Below are positions 1-9,313 of a stretch of DNA of 64,000 nt, piece after piece. The notes under the pieces are model-generated. The model did not search any database, had not been told where the DNA came from, and saw only the letters and a list, made by a program, of their open reading frames with translations. The DNA comes from CBFIGX01 sp965662265. Its GTDB lineage: Bacteria > Bacteroidota > Bacteroidia > Flavobacteriales > UBA7430. A program made the position numbers and the translations under genes. How positions within the stretch are numbered: the stretch's first letter is position 1; each line of letters begins with the position of its first letter. The stretch is taken from NCBI GenBank assembly GCA_965662265.1, contig CBFIGX010000003.1:142322-206321 (forward strand), given 5' to 3'.

Positions 1-1114
1 TGGAAAAACTACTGTAGTAAGTCTATTACACAAATTGTTTCAAGCTCTTGGCTATAATGCTGGATTAATCTCTACGGTTGTTTACAAACAAGGAACAAAA
101 ACCATTACTTCTTCTCATACAACACCTAATGCCATTCGCTTAAATGCAATGCTAAGAGAAATGGTAGATTCAGGTTGTAAATATTGCTTCATGGAAGTGA
201 GTTCGCATGCCATTGATCAAGGTAGAATAACAGGTTTAGATTTCAATTTAGCCTTGTATACTAATATCAGTAGAGATCATCTAGATTATCATAAAACTTT
301 TGACGAATACATAAGAGTAAAGAAGAGTTTTTTTGATCGCTTGTCTTCAAGCGCAATGGCTATTGTAAATGCAGATGATAAGCATGGTGCTACCATGGTC
401 CATCACACAAAAGCAAAGCATAAAACATTTGCTCTCAGATCTGTAGCAGACTACAAGTGTAAGATTATAGAAAATGAATTTTCTGGATTACACCTTATCT
501 TAGATGGTAAGGAGGTATACACAAAACTAATTGGAAGTTTTAATGCTTCTAACTTATTATTAACCTATGCCACAGCTATAGAGTTAGGTGAAGATCCAGT
601 ACAAGTTCTTACAGTTTTATCTGCATTAAATGCTGTAGATGGAAGATTTCAGCAAATAAAATCAGACAATAGCACATTAGGGATAATTGATTATGCTCAT
701 ACGCCAGATGCATTACTAAATGTACTTAAAACAATATCCGATATACGATATGGTAAGGAAAAAATAATTTGTGTGGTTGGTTGTGGTGGAGATAGAGATA
801 AAGGCAAAAGACCTTTAATGGCCAACATTGCATGTCAATGGGCAGACAAGGTCATATTAACCTCAGACAATCCAAGATCTGAAAAGCCAGAGTCAATTAT
901 TGATGATATGAAAAGTGGAATGAACAAAAAGCATCTCAATGATGTTTTATCAGTTCCAGATAGAAAAGAGGCCATCAAACTTGCTGTTGCTTTATCGCAA
1001 CCTGGTGATGTTGTTTTAGTTGCTGGAAAGGGTCATGAAAAGTACCAAGAAATTAATGGTGAACGCTATGATTTCGATGATTATCAAGTGTTAAATGAGT
1101 TGTTAAACAGTTAG
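1..1114 (+). CDS. murE: UDP-N-acetylmuramoyl-tripeptide synthetase MurE, 5' partial
   Basis: Cytoplasmic Mur ligase that adds the third amino acid to UDP-MurNAc-L-Ala-D-Glu. The reading frame is open from base 2, and its first codons read GKTT, the end of the ATP-binding P-loop; in the family this loop sits near residue 110, so roughly the first 110 residues lie outside the window. Later motifs include the His/Asp-rich NISRDHLDYH segment and DNPRSE. The DNPR form of this motif is the one associated with meso-diaminopimelate rather than lysine (family knowledge), so an m-DAP peptidoglycan is inferred. A TTG at 35 is in frame but is internal, not the real start. It is followed after 3 bases by mraY and is the first visible gene of the dcw cluster. 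Confidence 0.96.
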   Translation, partial: GKTTVVSLLHKLFQALGYNAGLISTVVYKQGTKTITSSHTTPNAIRLNAMLREMVDSGCKYCFMEVSSHAIDQGRITGLDFNLALYTNISRDHLDYHKTFDEYIRVKKSFFDRLSSSAMAIVNADDKHGATMVHHTKAKHKTFALRSVADYKCKIIENEFSGLHLILDGKEVYTKLIGSFNASNLLLTYATAIELGEDPVQVLTVLSALNAVDGRFQQIKSDNSTLGIIDYAHTPDALLNVLKTISDIRYGKEKIICVVGCGGDRDKGKRPLMANIACQWADKVILTSDNPRSEKPESIIDDMKSGMNKKHLNDVLSVPDRKEAIKLAVALSQPGDVVLVAGKGHEKYQEINGERYDFDDYQVLNELLNS

Positions 1115-1117
1115 TAT

Positions 1118-2332
1118 ATGCTATATTACTTGTTCACATATTTACATGAAATATTTGATTTCCCTGGTGCAGGGGTATTTCAATACATTTCTTTCAGAGC
1201 TGCTATAGCTGTAATTACATCGCTACTAATTTCTTTATTTTTTGGAAAGAGAGTAATTGCTTTTTTATCTAAAAAGCAAGTAGGTGAAAGTATAAGAGAC
1301 TTAGGTTTAGATGGTCAAGTAGAAAAATCAGGTACGCCAACAATGGGTGGCGTAATCATATTAAGTGCTATTTTAATTCCAACAATTTTATTTGCAAAGC
1401 TTGATAATATTTACATCATATTGATGATAATAACTACGATATGGATGGGCTTAATAGGGTTTTTAGATGACTATATTAAAGTGTTTAAGAAAGAAAAAAA
1501 AGGCTTAGCTGGAAGGTTTAAGATATTAGGGCAAGTTTCATTAGGTATTATTGTAGGTTCGATTATGTATTTGCATCCAGATATTGTGGTAAGAGAGCAA
1601 ATCGATACAAATGGGCAGTCTAATCTTGCGGTCTATGAAGAGCTAGATTTGAAATCTACTAAAACAACTATTCCATTTGTAAAAAACAATGAATTTGATT
1701 ATTCAAACTTAATCTCTTGGTCAGGTGAAAACAACAAAGATTATGCATGGTTAATTTTCATTCCTATTGTAATATTTATTGTTACTGCAGTGTCTAATGG
1801 CGCCAATTTAACGGATGGTATAGATGGGCTTGCAACAGGTGTTTCAGCCATAATAGGCTTAGTCTTGGCCATATTTGCATATGTTTCTGGTAATATAATT
1901 TTCGCCGATTATCTAAATATTATGTATATCCCATACTCTGGTGAGCTCGTTATTTTTATAGGTGCATTTGTGGGTGCCTGCGTTGGGTTTTTGTGGTATA
2001 ATTCTTTTCCTGCACAAGTATTTATGGGTGATACAGGTAGTTTGGCTATAGGTGGGATTATTGCTGTATTTGCTATCGCAATTCGCAAGGAGTTACTCAT
2101 CCCAATAGTTTGTGGTGTTTTCTTAGTAGAGAATTTATCTGTTGTTCTTCAAGTAAGCTATTTTAAGTACACTAGAAAAAAGTATGGTGTTGGTAAGAGG
2201 CTATTTTTAATGTCTCCACTTCATCATCATTATCAAAAAGCCGGTATACACGAGAGTAAAATTGTTACCCGATTTTGGATTGCAGGGATTATGCTTGCCA
2301 TATTAAGTTTTGTAACCTTAAAACTGCGGTAA
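1118..2332 (+). CDS. mraY: Phospho-N-acetylmuramoyl-pentapeptide transferase MraY
   Basis: Integral membrane enzyme that transfers phospho-MurNAc-pentapeptide to undecaprenyl phosphate, giving lipid I. At 404 aa it is longer than the ~360 aa of E. coli MraY because of a hydrophilic insert at about residues 155-210, which is usual in Bacteroidota. Family motifs are present: the Asp pair in FLDDYIKV (about 117-118), NLTDGIDGLATG (about 230-241), a GDTGSLAIGG loop, and the LHHHYQ histidine cluster near the C-terminus. About ten hydrophobic segments are visible. It lies 3 bases after murE and 1 base before murD, so it is almost certainly cotranscribed. Confidence 0.97.
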   Translation: MLYYLFTYLHEIFDFPGAGVFQYISFRAAIAVITSLLISLFFGKRVIAFLSKKQVGESIRDLGLDGQVEKSGTPTMGGVIILSAILIPTILFAKLDNIYIILMIITTIWMGLIGFLDDYIKVFKKEKKGLAGRFKILGQVSLGIIVGSIMYLHPDIVVREQIDTNGQSNLAVYEELDLKSTKTTIPFVKNNEFDYSNLISWSGENNKDYAWLIFIPIVIFIVTAVSNGANLTDGIDGLATGVSAIIGLVLAIFAYVSGNIIFADYLNIMYIPYSGELVIFIGAFVGACVGFLWYNSFPAQVFMGDTGSLAIGGIIAVFAIAIRKELLIPIVCGVFLVENLSVVLQVSYFKYTRKKYGVGKRLFLMSPLHHHYQKAGIHESKIVTRFWIAGIMLAILSFVTLKLR

Positions 2333-2333
2333 T

Positions 2334-3650
2334 ATGCTTGTAGTATTAGGCGCAGGAGAAAGTGGTGTTGGAGCTGCATTACTAGGGCACAAACTAGGCA
2401 TGAGCGTTTTTGTAAGTGATGCAGGCCTCATAAACGATTCAAGAAAGATTGAGCTTGATGATATTGGTGTTCGTTGGGAAGAAGGTAGACACACGGAGGA
2501 TAAAGTTTTGAATGCATCAATAGTCGTGAAAAGTCCTGGGATACCTGATACAGAATTAATAGACAAAGTAATACATGCCGATATAGAGCTTGTTTCGGAA
2601 ATTGAATTTGCGTCTAGATATACACATGGGAAGATAATTGCCATTACAGGTAGTAATGGTAAAACAACAACAGCAAGTTTATGTTACCATATACTTAAGC
2701 GTAATGGGTTAGATGTAACACTTGCAGGAAATATAGGAGTGAGTTTTTCGAGGTGTCTTGCACAAAACGAAAGTGATTATTGGGTTTTAGAGTTGAGTAG
2801 TTTCCAGCTAGACCACATTATTCATTTTAGACCTGATATTGCTCTAGTGCTAAATATCAGTCCTGATCATCTAGATAGGTATGATGGTTCGATAGAGAAT
2901 TATATAAGAGCTAAAATGCGCATAACAGAAAACCAGACATCAGAAGATAGTTTTATTTACTGCAATGGTGATTCAAACATATTAAAGTACTTAAAGGGTG
3001 TTCGGTCAACAAAATATTCATTTGGGAACCAAAACATTACCCAAGGAGCGCAACTAAATAAAGACAAAATAAGTATCCACATAAAAGAAGATCAACTACA
3101 TATGACGATTCATGAATTAGCCCTCCAGGGCAAGCATAATTACTACAACTCCATGGCTGGAGGCATCGCGGCAAAGTTATTAGGAATATCTAACGAAATA
3201 GTCCGGGAGTGTTTGTCGGATTTTGAAAAAATAGAACATAGGCTTGAGCCAGTAATGAAAGTATATGGTGTAAACTACATTAACGATTCTAAAGCTACAA
3301 ATGTAAATGCTTCTTGGTATGCTCTAGACAGTATGACAAATCCTGTGGTATGGATCTGTGGAGGTGTTGATAAGGGTAACGATTACTCTGATCTAATTCC
3401 CATAGTAAGAGAGAAAGTAAAGGCAATCGTTTGTTTGGGTACTGATAATAGTAAAATTATTGAAGCATTTGGAGAAATTGTGGATACTATTATTGATACT
3501 AGTGATATGAAATCTGCTGTGCAGTCATCTTATAAATTGGCATCAAAAAATGATGTTGTACTTCTTTCTCCTGCGTGTGCTAGTTTTGATTTATTCTCAA
3601 ACTATGAAGAGAGAGGTCGTCAGTTTAAAAAACAAATTAGACTTTTATAG
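2334..3650 (+). CDS. murD: UDP-N-acetylmuramoylalanine--D-glutamate ligase MurD
   Basis: Cytoplasmic Mur ligase adding D-glutamate to UDP-MurNAc-L-Ala. The N-terminal Rossmann-like segment begins VVLGAGESGVG (about residues 3-13), the P-loop GSNGKTT is at about 106-112, the central domain has ISPDHLDRY, and the C-terminal domain has YINDSKATN and WICGGVDKGNDY, all typical of MurD. Length 438 aa fits the family. The ATG start is 1 base after the mraY stop. Confidence 0.97.
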   Translation: MLVVLGAGESGVGAALLGHKLGMSVFVSDAGLINDSRKIELDDIGVRWEEGRHTEDKVLNASIVVKSPGIPDTELIDKVIHADIELVSEIEFASRYTHGKIIAITGSNGKTTTASLCYHILKRNGLDVTLAGNIGVSFSRCLAQNESDYWVLELSSFQLDHIIHFRPDIALVLNISPDHLDRYDGSIENYIRAKMRITENQTSEDSFIYCNGDSNILKYLKGVRSTKYSFGNQNITQGAQLNKDKISIHIKEDQLHMTIHELALQGKHNYYNSMAGGIAAKLLGISNEIVRECLSDFEKIEHRLEPVMKVYGVNYINDSKATNVNASWYALDSMTNPVVWICGGVDKGNDYSDLIPIVREKVKAIVCLGTDNSKIIEAFGEIVDTIIDTSDMKSAVQSSYKLASKNDVVLLSPACASFDLFSNYEERGRQFKKQIRLL

Positions 3651-3653
3651 GAT

Positions 3654-4811
3654 TTGAACTTACTAGCTTACATAAAGGGAGATAAATACATTTGGGCTTT
3701 AGTTACTATACTATCATTGGTTTCTATTGTTTTAGTGTACAGTTCTAGTAGTCATTTAGCATTTGCATTTAAGCAGGGCAATACCTTTATTTTTTTAATC
3801 AAGCATGTAATTCATTTAGGAATAGGGTTCTTTATCATGTTCGCATTGTCACGCATACCTTTTAAATATTTTTACAATTCATCAATATTAATATTTTGGC
3901 TTTCGATAATACTAATAATATGGGCCATAAGTGGAGGAGAAACAATTGATGGGGCTAATGCAAGTCGATGGGTTCGTATTGCCGGTTTTACTTTTCAACC
4001 TTCAGAACTTGCAAAAGTTGCATTATTTGTTTTGCTAGCAAGAAATCTTGTTCACTATAAAGATATACTCTATTCGTTTAAAAAGTCTTTTGTACCCATA
4101 TTAGGGCCAGTTATACTAATATGCTTACTTATCTTACCTTCTAATTTCTCCACAGCTGCAATTATTTTTTTGATTAGCTTTTTAATTTTGTTCATTGGTC
4201 AATATTCGTTAAAGGCCTTAGGTGCAATGTTATTTATTGGAGTTGCTTCATTATCCATTTTTTATGCTACCGTTACAGCATTTCCTGGAATAAGTAATAG
4301 GGTATCCACATGGAAATCTCGTATTGAATCTTTTGCCAATGATTCTAGCAAAGGGAATTATCAAGTAAATCATGCAAAAACTGCAATAGCTAGGGGTGGT
4401 CTTTGGGGAACAGGCCCTGGAAAGAGTGTGCAAAAATATTTTTTACCCCAATCATCTTCTGATTTCGTATATGCTGTTATTGTAGAAGAGTACGGTAGAG
4501 TAGGTGGCTTGTTTGTAATAATATTATACGTGTTGCTTTTAATTCGAATTTTAAGAGTGGCAAGTCGCTGTCAAGACCATTTTGCCTTGTTAATGGTAAT
4601 CGGTCTAGGATTATCAATAGTATCTCAAGCATTTATAAACATGGCTGTTGCTGTTAATCTATTACCTGTAACTGGTCAAACATTACCACTCATAAGTGCA
4701 GGTGGTTCATCTGTATGGATGACCTGTGCAGCAATTGGACTTATATTAAGTGTTAGCAATAGTATTAAACCACAACCAATAATTAACGATGATGAAAAAG
4801 TTTTTGATTAG
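3654..4811 (+). CDS. ftsW: Lipid II polymerase / division protein FtsW
   Basis: SEDS-family glycosyltransferase that polymerises septal peptidoglycan. 385 aa with about ten membrane segments. Family signatures are visible: RWVRIAGFTFQPSELAK, the GLWGTGPGKS loop followed by LPQSSSDFVYAVIVEEYG, and NLLPVTGQTLPLISAGGSS near the C-terminus. The start is a TTG 3 bases after the murD stop; no better ATG exists before the first membrane segment. The 3' end overlaps murG by 23 bases, so translational coupling is likely. Confidence 0.96.
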   Translation: MNLLAYIKGDKYIWALVTILSLVSIVLVYSSSSHLAFAFKQGNTFIFLIKHVIHLGIGFFIMFALSRIPFKYFYNSSILIFWLSIILIIWAISGGETIDGANASRWVRIAGFTFQPSELAKVALFVLLARNLVHYKDILYSFKKSFVPILGPVILICLLILPSNFSTAAIIFLISFLILFIGQYSLKALGAMLFIGVASLSIFYATVTAFPGISNRVSTWKSRIESFANDSSKGNYQVNHAKTAIARGGLWGTGPGKSVQKYFLPQSSSDFVYAVIVEEYGRVGGLFVIILYVLLLIRILRVASRCQDHFALLMVIGLGLSIVSQAFINMAVAVNLLPVTGQTLPLISAGGSSVWMTCAAIGLILSVSNSIKPQPIINDDEKVFD

Positions 4812-5886
4812 TGGAGGTGGTACTGGGGGGCATATTTTTCCGGCTCTAGCGATCGCAAAAGAATTAGAGCGACGTTATCCGGAATGTATGTTACTTTTCG
4901 TTGGTGCATCCGATAGAATGGAAATGCAGAAAATACCGGAAGCAGGATACAAGATACAAGGACTATGGATTTCAGGATTTCAGAGATTATTTACTATCAA
5001 GACTTTATTATTTCCGATAAAACTTTTTTGTAGCATTATAAGGTCTATAGTTATTGTTTTAAGGTATAAACCTGATGCTGTTATTGGTACAGGCGGATTT
5101 GTTAGCGGTCCTGTATTATGGATTGCTGCTATTTTAAAAGTACCATGTTTAATTCAGGAGCAAAACTCATACCCAGGTATTACGAATAAGTTGTTAGCAA
5201 AAAGAGTGTCATCCATATGTGTTGCTTACCCAAAGATGGAAAGATTCTTTCCAAAACATAAGTTACTATTGACAGGAAATCCTATAAGACCTGAAATTGA
5301 ATCTTGCACTTTAAAAAAAGAACAATCAATTAAAACATTTGGTCTAGATTCATCAAAAAAAACACTGCTTGTAATTGGGGGAAGTTTAGGGGCTAAAAGA
5401 ATTAATGAGGTCATATTGAAAAATGCGAATTGGTTTGTTGAAAATGATATTCAACTGATATGGCAAACAGGTAATCTGTATTACGAGAAGTGTAAATTTT
5501 CAGATCAAATACTAGGTGAAAATGCTTGTATAACTCCCTTCATTAGTGATATGGCTAACGCTTTTGCTTCTGCCGACTTGATTGTTTCAAGAGCTGGTGC
5601 TATTGCTATTTCAGAAATTTGTGCTTTGGGTAAGCCTTCCATCTTAATTCCTTCTCCAAATGTAACAGAAGATCATCAAAAGAAAAATGCGCTTGCATTA
5701 GTTGAGCGTCGTGCTGCACTTATGGTAGAAGAAAAATATATTGATAGTACTTTAATAAAAAAAATAGAACAAACTATAAATAATGATTCCAATCTAATTG
5801 AGCTTGGAAAAAACTGCAAGCAAATGAGTTATCCAAATGCTACAGAGAAAATTGTAACCGCCATAGATTCTCTGCTTAATGCTTAG
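4789..5886 (+). CDS. murG: Lipid II synthase MurG (GlcNAc transferase)
   Basis: Membrane-associated GT28 glycosyltransferase that adds GlcNAc to lipid I, forming lipid II. The N-terminus carries SGGGTGGHIFPALA, the G-loop of the family, followed by GTGGFVSGP and QEQNSYPG; the C-terminal domain has GGSLGAKRIN and DLIVSRAGAIAISEI for UDP-GlcNAc binding. Length 365 aa is normal. Two adjacent ATG codons (4789 and 4792) are possible starts. It overlaps ftsW at the 5' end and murC by 8 bases at the 3' end. Confidence 0.97.
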   Translation: MMKKFLISGGGTGGHIFPALAIAKELERRYPECMLLFVGASDRMEMQKIPEAGYKIQGLWISGFQRLFTIKTLLFPIKLFCSIIRSIVIVLRYKPDAVIGTGGFVSGPVLWIAAILKVPCLIQEQNSYPGITNKLLAKRVSSICVAYPKMERFFPKHKLLLTGNPIRPEIESCTLKKEQSIKTFGLDSSKKTLLVIGGSLGAKRINEVILKNANWFVENDIQLIWQTGNLYYEKCKFSDQILGENACITPFISDMANAFASADLIVSRAGAIAISEICALGKPSILIPSPNVTEDHQKKNALALVERRAALMVEEKYIDSTLIKKIEQTINNDSNLIELGKNCKQMSYPNATEKIVTAIDSLLNA

Positions 5887-7219
5887 TCTAAATAATATAC
5901 AAAATCTATACTTTCTCGGTGTAGGAGGCATTGGGATGAGTGCGCTTGCTAGGTATTTTGTTACAAAAGATTATCAGGTATACGGTTATGATAGACAAAG
6001 CTCTCCTATTACTAAATCACTCGAAGATATAGGTGTTCAGATTGTATATGATGATGATACAATTAGTTTGTCAAAATTGGATGTAGATACAACACTTGTT
6101 GTTTATACACCAGCGATACCAAGAAATCATAATATCTTTCAATACAGTAGTAAAGCAAAATACTCAATATGTAAGCGATCGCAACTACTAGGCTTAATTA
6201 CGAATAATCTCAATTGTTTGGCAGTAGCTGGTACCCATGGTAAAACTACTATTTCAAGTATGCTTTGTCATCTGCTTACAGAAAATAATATTGATTGTTC
6301 AGCTTTTTTAGGTGGAGTGTCCATGCACTTAATGTCCAATTTGAAAATTGGTATAGATCCTGTAGCCGTTGTTGAGGCCGACGAGTTTGATCGATCTTTT
6401 TTATACTTATCTCCAAGTATTGCTCTAATAAGCTCAATAGATCCAGATCACTTGGATGTTTATGGAAATTCAGATGCTTTATTACAATCGTTTAGTGATT
6501 TTTCTTTAAAAGTTAAAAATGGTAATATCATTGCTAAAGAAGGCTTAAATATTTCTTCAAGATATACGTATGCATTAAATTCAAATTCTTCAGACTTTTC
6601 TGTTTACAATATTGTGGTAAAAGATGGAGCATATCATTTTGATCTTAGACATCCAAAAGGAGTAATTACTAACCTTAGAACAGGTTTGCCTGGCATCCAT
6701 AATGTAGAAAACTCCTTGGCTGCGTTTGCAATGGCCTATCAATTGTCTAATGACTATATAGGATTGGCAGAGTCAATAAAAACTTTCAAAGGTGTAAAAC
6801 GTCGTTTTGAATTCCACATAAAAAACAAAGACTTGGTCTATATAGATGATTATGCGCATCACCCTGCAGAGCTAAATATGGCCATTCAATCCATAAGAGA
6901 ACTTTACCCTAAAGTTAAACTTAGTGTTATTTTTCAGCCACACTTATTCTCAAGGACAAAAGATTTTATGAATGAATTTGCTGCAGCTCTGTCTATGGTT
7001 GATAATTTAATTTTATTGGATATTTACCCTGCCAGAGAGCTTCCAATCGAAGGTGTATCTTCTGCCCACCTACTAGAAAAAGTTACCCTCGAAGCTAAAA
7101 AGTTGTTGACAGTTGATAAGGTACTCGATCATCTTCCTTCATCAGGTGTATTAATGACCATAGGTGCAGGTGATATTGACCAACTTATTGAACCAATAAA
7201 AAGTCGTTTAGAGATATGA
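5879..7219 (+). CDS. murC: UDP-N-acetylmuramate--L-alanine ligase MurC
   Basis: First amino-acid-adding Mur ligase; joins L-alanine to UDP-MurNAc in the cytoplasm. It has the N-terminal GVGGIGMSALARYF dinucleotide-like fold, the P-loop AGTHGKTT at about residues 117-124, EADEFDRSF and SSIDPDHLDVYG in the central domain, and DDYAHHPAE in the C-terminal domain. 446 aa is usual. No ddl gene lies between it and ftsQ, which is common in Bacteroidota dcw clusters. It overlaps both murG and ftsQ by a few bases. Confidence 0.97.
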   Translation: MLSLNNIQNLYFLGVGGIGMSALARYFVTKDYQVYGYDRQSSPITKSLEDIGVQIVYDDDTISLSKLDVDTTLVVYTPAIPRNHNIFQYSSKAKYSICKRSQLLGLITNNLNCLAVAGTHGKTTISSMLCHLLTENNIDCSAFLGGVSMHLMSNLKIGIDPVAVVEADEFDRSFLYLSPSIALISSIDPDHLDVYGNSDALLQSFSDFSLKVKNGNIIAKEGLNISSRYTYALNSNSSDFSVYNIVVKDGAYHFDLRHPKGVITNLRTGLPGIHNVENSLAAFAMAYQLSNDYIGLAESIKTFKGVKRRFEFHIKNKDLVYIDDYAHHPAELNMAIQSIRELYPKVKLSVIFQPHLFSRTKDFMNEFAAALSMVDNLILLDIYPARELPIEGVSSAHLLEKVTLEAKKLLTVDKVLDHLPSSGVLMTIGAGDIDQLIEPIKSRLEI

Positions 7220-7944
7220 AAAGAATATTGCAGTTTTTGATATCGATTTTGGTGATAATTGGCTTGGTTACTTTGTCATTGAAGGCGTCAGATAAGAGAC
7301 AATCTGCCCCTTGTAGTGGTATTACGATTAATATAGACACACAAGAAAATATTCGATTTGTAACACGAGATATGATACTCGATTCTTTGGAAAAGAAATA
7401 CGAAAACCTGGTAGGAAGTCCTTTGGAAGATATAAACATCTATTTGTTAGAAGAATTCATAGAAAGCAACCATAATATTGAGAAAGCAGAATTATATTTA
7501 TCAATTGATGGTCATTTGTTTGTAGAGATCCAGCAAAGAAAACCTTTGTTGCGTGTGTTTGAGCCTCAACAATCTTATTATTTGGATGATAAACTGCTTA
7601 AATTTTCATTATCCGATAAATTTAGCGCTCGCGTTAAGCATTTATACTGGAGTGAGCCTAATTTATTTAGAGAAAAAGAATTGAGTAAGCTAATGATGCA
7701 CATCAATGAGGATCCGTTTATGGATGCTCAAGTAATTGCGATAGAGTTTGATGAGAAAAATGAGATTATTTTGTATCCTAGAGTGGGGCAACATAAAATT
7801 GTGATAGGAAAGACAATTGATTTGGAGAAAAAGATTGCAAAGCTTAAGACCTTTTATAAACAAGGACTTGAAGAAATAGGTTGGGATAGGTATAAACTAC
7901 TTAATCTTAAGTACGAAAATCAGGTAGTGTGTACTAAAAATTAG
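7216..7944 (+). CDS. ftsQ: Cell division protein FtsQ/DivIB-like
   Basis: Bitopic division protein linking early and late divisome components from the periplasmic side. One N-terminal membrane helix (about residues 4-23) is followed by a POTRA-like region (about 35-110, including NIEKAELYLSIDGHLFVEIQQRKP, a segment typical of FtsQ) and a beta domain. At 242 aa it is short but within the range for Bacteroidota. Sequence similarity alone is weak in this family; position between murC and ftsA is the stronger evidence. Start overlaps murC by 4 bases (ATGA). Confidence 0.9.
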   Translation: MKRILQFLISILVIIGLVTLSLKASDKRQSAPCSGITINIDTQENIRFVTRDMILDSLEKKYENLVGSPLEDINIYLLEEFIESNHNIEKAELYLSIDGHLFVEIQQRKPLLRVFEPQQSYYLDDKLLKFSLSDKFSARVKHLYWSEPNLFREKELSKLMMHINEDPFMDAQVIAIEFDEKNEIILYPRVGQHKIVIGKTIDLEKKIAKLKTFYKQGLEEIGWDRYKLLNLKYENQVVCTKN

Positions 7945-7947
7945 TAT

Positions 7948-9303
7948 ATGGAAAACGGAGAAATTGCCATAGGGTTAGATATAGGTACAACAAAAATTGT
8001 GGCTATTGTAGGTAGAAAAAATGAATTTGGAAAAATTGAAATTTTAGGTTTCGGTAAAGCAAAGTCGTTGGGTGTGCAAAGAGGGGTTGTTTCTAATATT
8101 ACACAAACAATAGAGTCTATTCAGCACGCAGTTAAAGAAGCAGAAACTGATTCAGGGCTAAATTTAGAAGAATGCATTGTAGGTATTGCAGGTCAACACA
8201 TTCGCTCTTTACAGCATAGTGATTATATTCTTCGTGAGGACGCGCAACAAGTAATTACTCAAGCCGACATTGATAGACTTATTGAGAATGTTCACAAACT
8301 AGTAATGCTCCCTGGAGAAGAAATTATCCATGTACTACCTCAAGAGTATAAGATAGATGGCGAGCCAAATATAAATGAACCTATTGGTATGCTTGGAAGA
8401 AGGTTAGAAGCAAACCTTCATATAGTAGTTGGCCAAAAAGCGGCAATAGGAAATATTTTTTCCTGTGTAAAAAACACACAATTGCGTGTGTCAGGAATAA
8501 CGCTTGAACCATTAGCGTCTGCTGAGGCTGTTCTTAGTGATGAAGAAAAAGAAGCTGGTGTTTGTTTGGTAGACATAGGAGGGGGAACTACAGATGTTGC
8601 GATATTTAAAGACGGCATCATAAGGCATACAGCAGTAATTCCATTTGGAGGAAATATAATCACAGAAGATATTAAAGAAGGTTGTTCTATTATTGCAAAA
8701 CAAGCCGAATTACTAAAGATAAAGTTCGGGTCTGCTTGGCCTGGTGAAAATAGTGATAATGAAATTGTATCTATTCCTGGATTAAGAGGTAGAGATCCCA
8801 AAGAGATATCACTAAAAATGCTTTCTAAAATTATTCACGCTAGATTAAATGAGATTATTGATCAAGTATACGTAGAGGTGAAGAATTATGGACACGAAGA
8901 AGGTGTTAAAAAATTAATTGCTGGAATTGTATTAACAGGAGGTGGCTCTCAACTTAAGCATATTAAACAATTATTTGAGTATGAGACAGGTATGGACACA
9001 AGGATAGGTTATCCTAATGAACATCTTGCTAAAGGGTCTCGTCCTGAATTGGAGTCGCCTATGTATGCTACAGCAATCGGATTGGTTATAAAAGGTGAGC
9101 AAATTAATAATAAGAATCAGAGTAAATTACCTGTAAAAGAAACATCAAACACCTCTAATCCGACAAACACACCAATTCATGAAATACAAACTGAAGATAA
9201 CTCTTTGAGCTCTCACACTCAAGGTGAACAAACAAACGAAAAAGAATCTTACTTTGATAAATGGGTAAATTCTTTTATGAAATTTTTAGCTAACGACGAA
9301 TAA
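7948..9303 (+). CDS. ftsA: Cell division protein FtsA
   Basis: Actin-like ATPase that tethers FtsZ to the membrane. The phosphate-1 motif GLDIGTTKIVAIVG is near the N-terminus, phosphate-2 VDIGGGTTDVAIF near the middle, and the adenosine motif GIVLTGGGSQL later. Residues about 390-430 form a Ser/Thr/Asn-rich linker, and the last ~18 residues (FDKWVNSFMKFLANDE) make a plausible amphipathic membrane-targeting helix, as in known FtsA proteins. Starts 3 bases after ftsQ and is followed 10 bases later by ftsZ. Confidence 0.97.
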   Translation: MENGEIAIGLDIGTTKIVAIVGRKNEFGKIEILGFGKAKSLGVQRGVVSNITQTIESIQHAVKEAETDSGLNLEECIVGIAGQHIRSLQHSDYILREDAQQVITQADIDRLIENVHKLVMLPGEEIIHVLPQEYKIDGEPNINEPIGMLGRRLEANLHIVVGQKAAIGNIFSCVKNTQLRVSGITLEPLASAEAVLSDEEKEAGVCLVDIGGGTTDVAIFKDGIIRHTAVIPFGGNIITEDIKEGCSIIAKQAELLKIKFGSAWPGENSDNEIVSIPGLRGRDPKEISLKMLSKIIHARLNEIIDQVYVEVKNYGHEEGVKKLIAGIVLTGGGSQLKHIKQLFEYETGMDTRIGYPNEHLAKGSRPELESPMYATAIGLVIKGEQINNKNQSKLPVKETSNTSNPTNTPIHEIQTEDNSLSSHTQGEQTNEKESYFDKWVNSFMKFLANDE

Positions 9304-9313
9304 ATAACTCTAA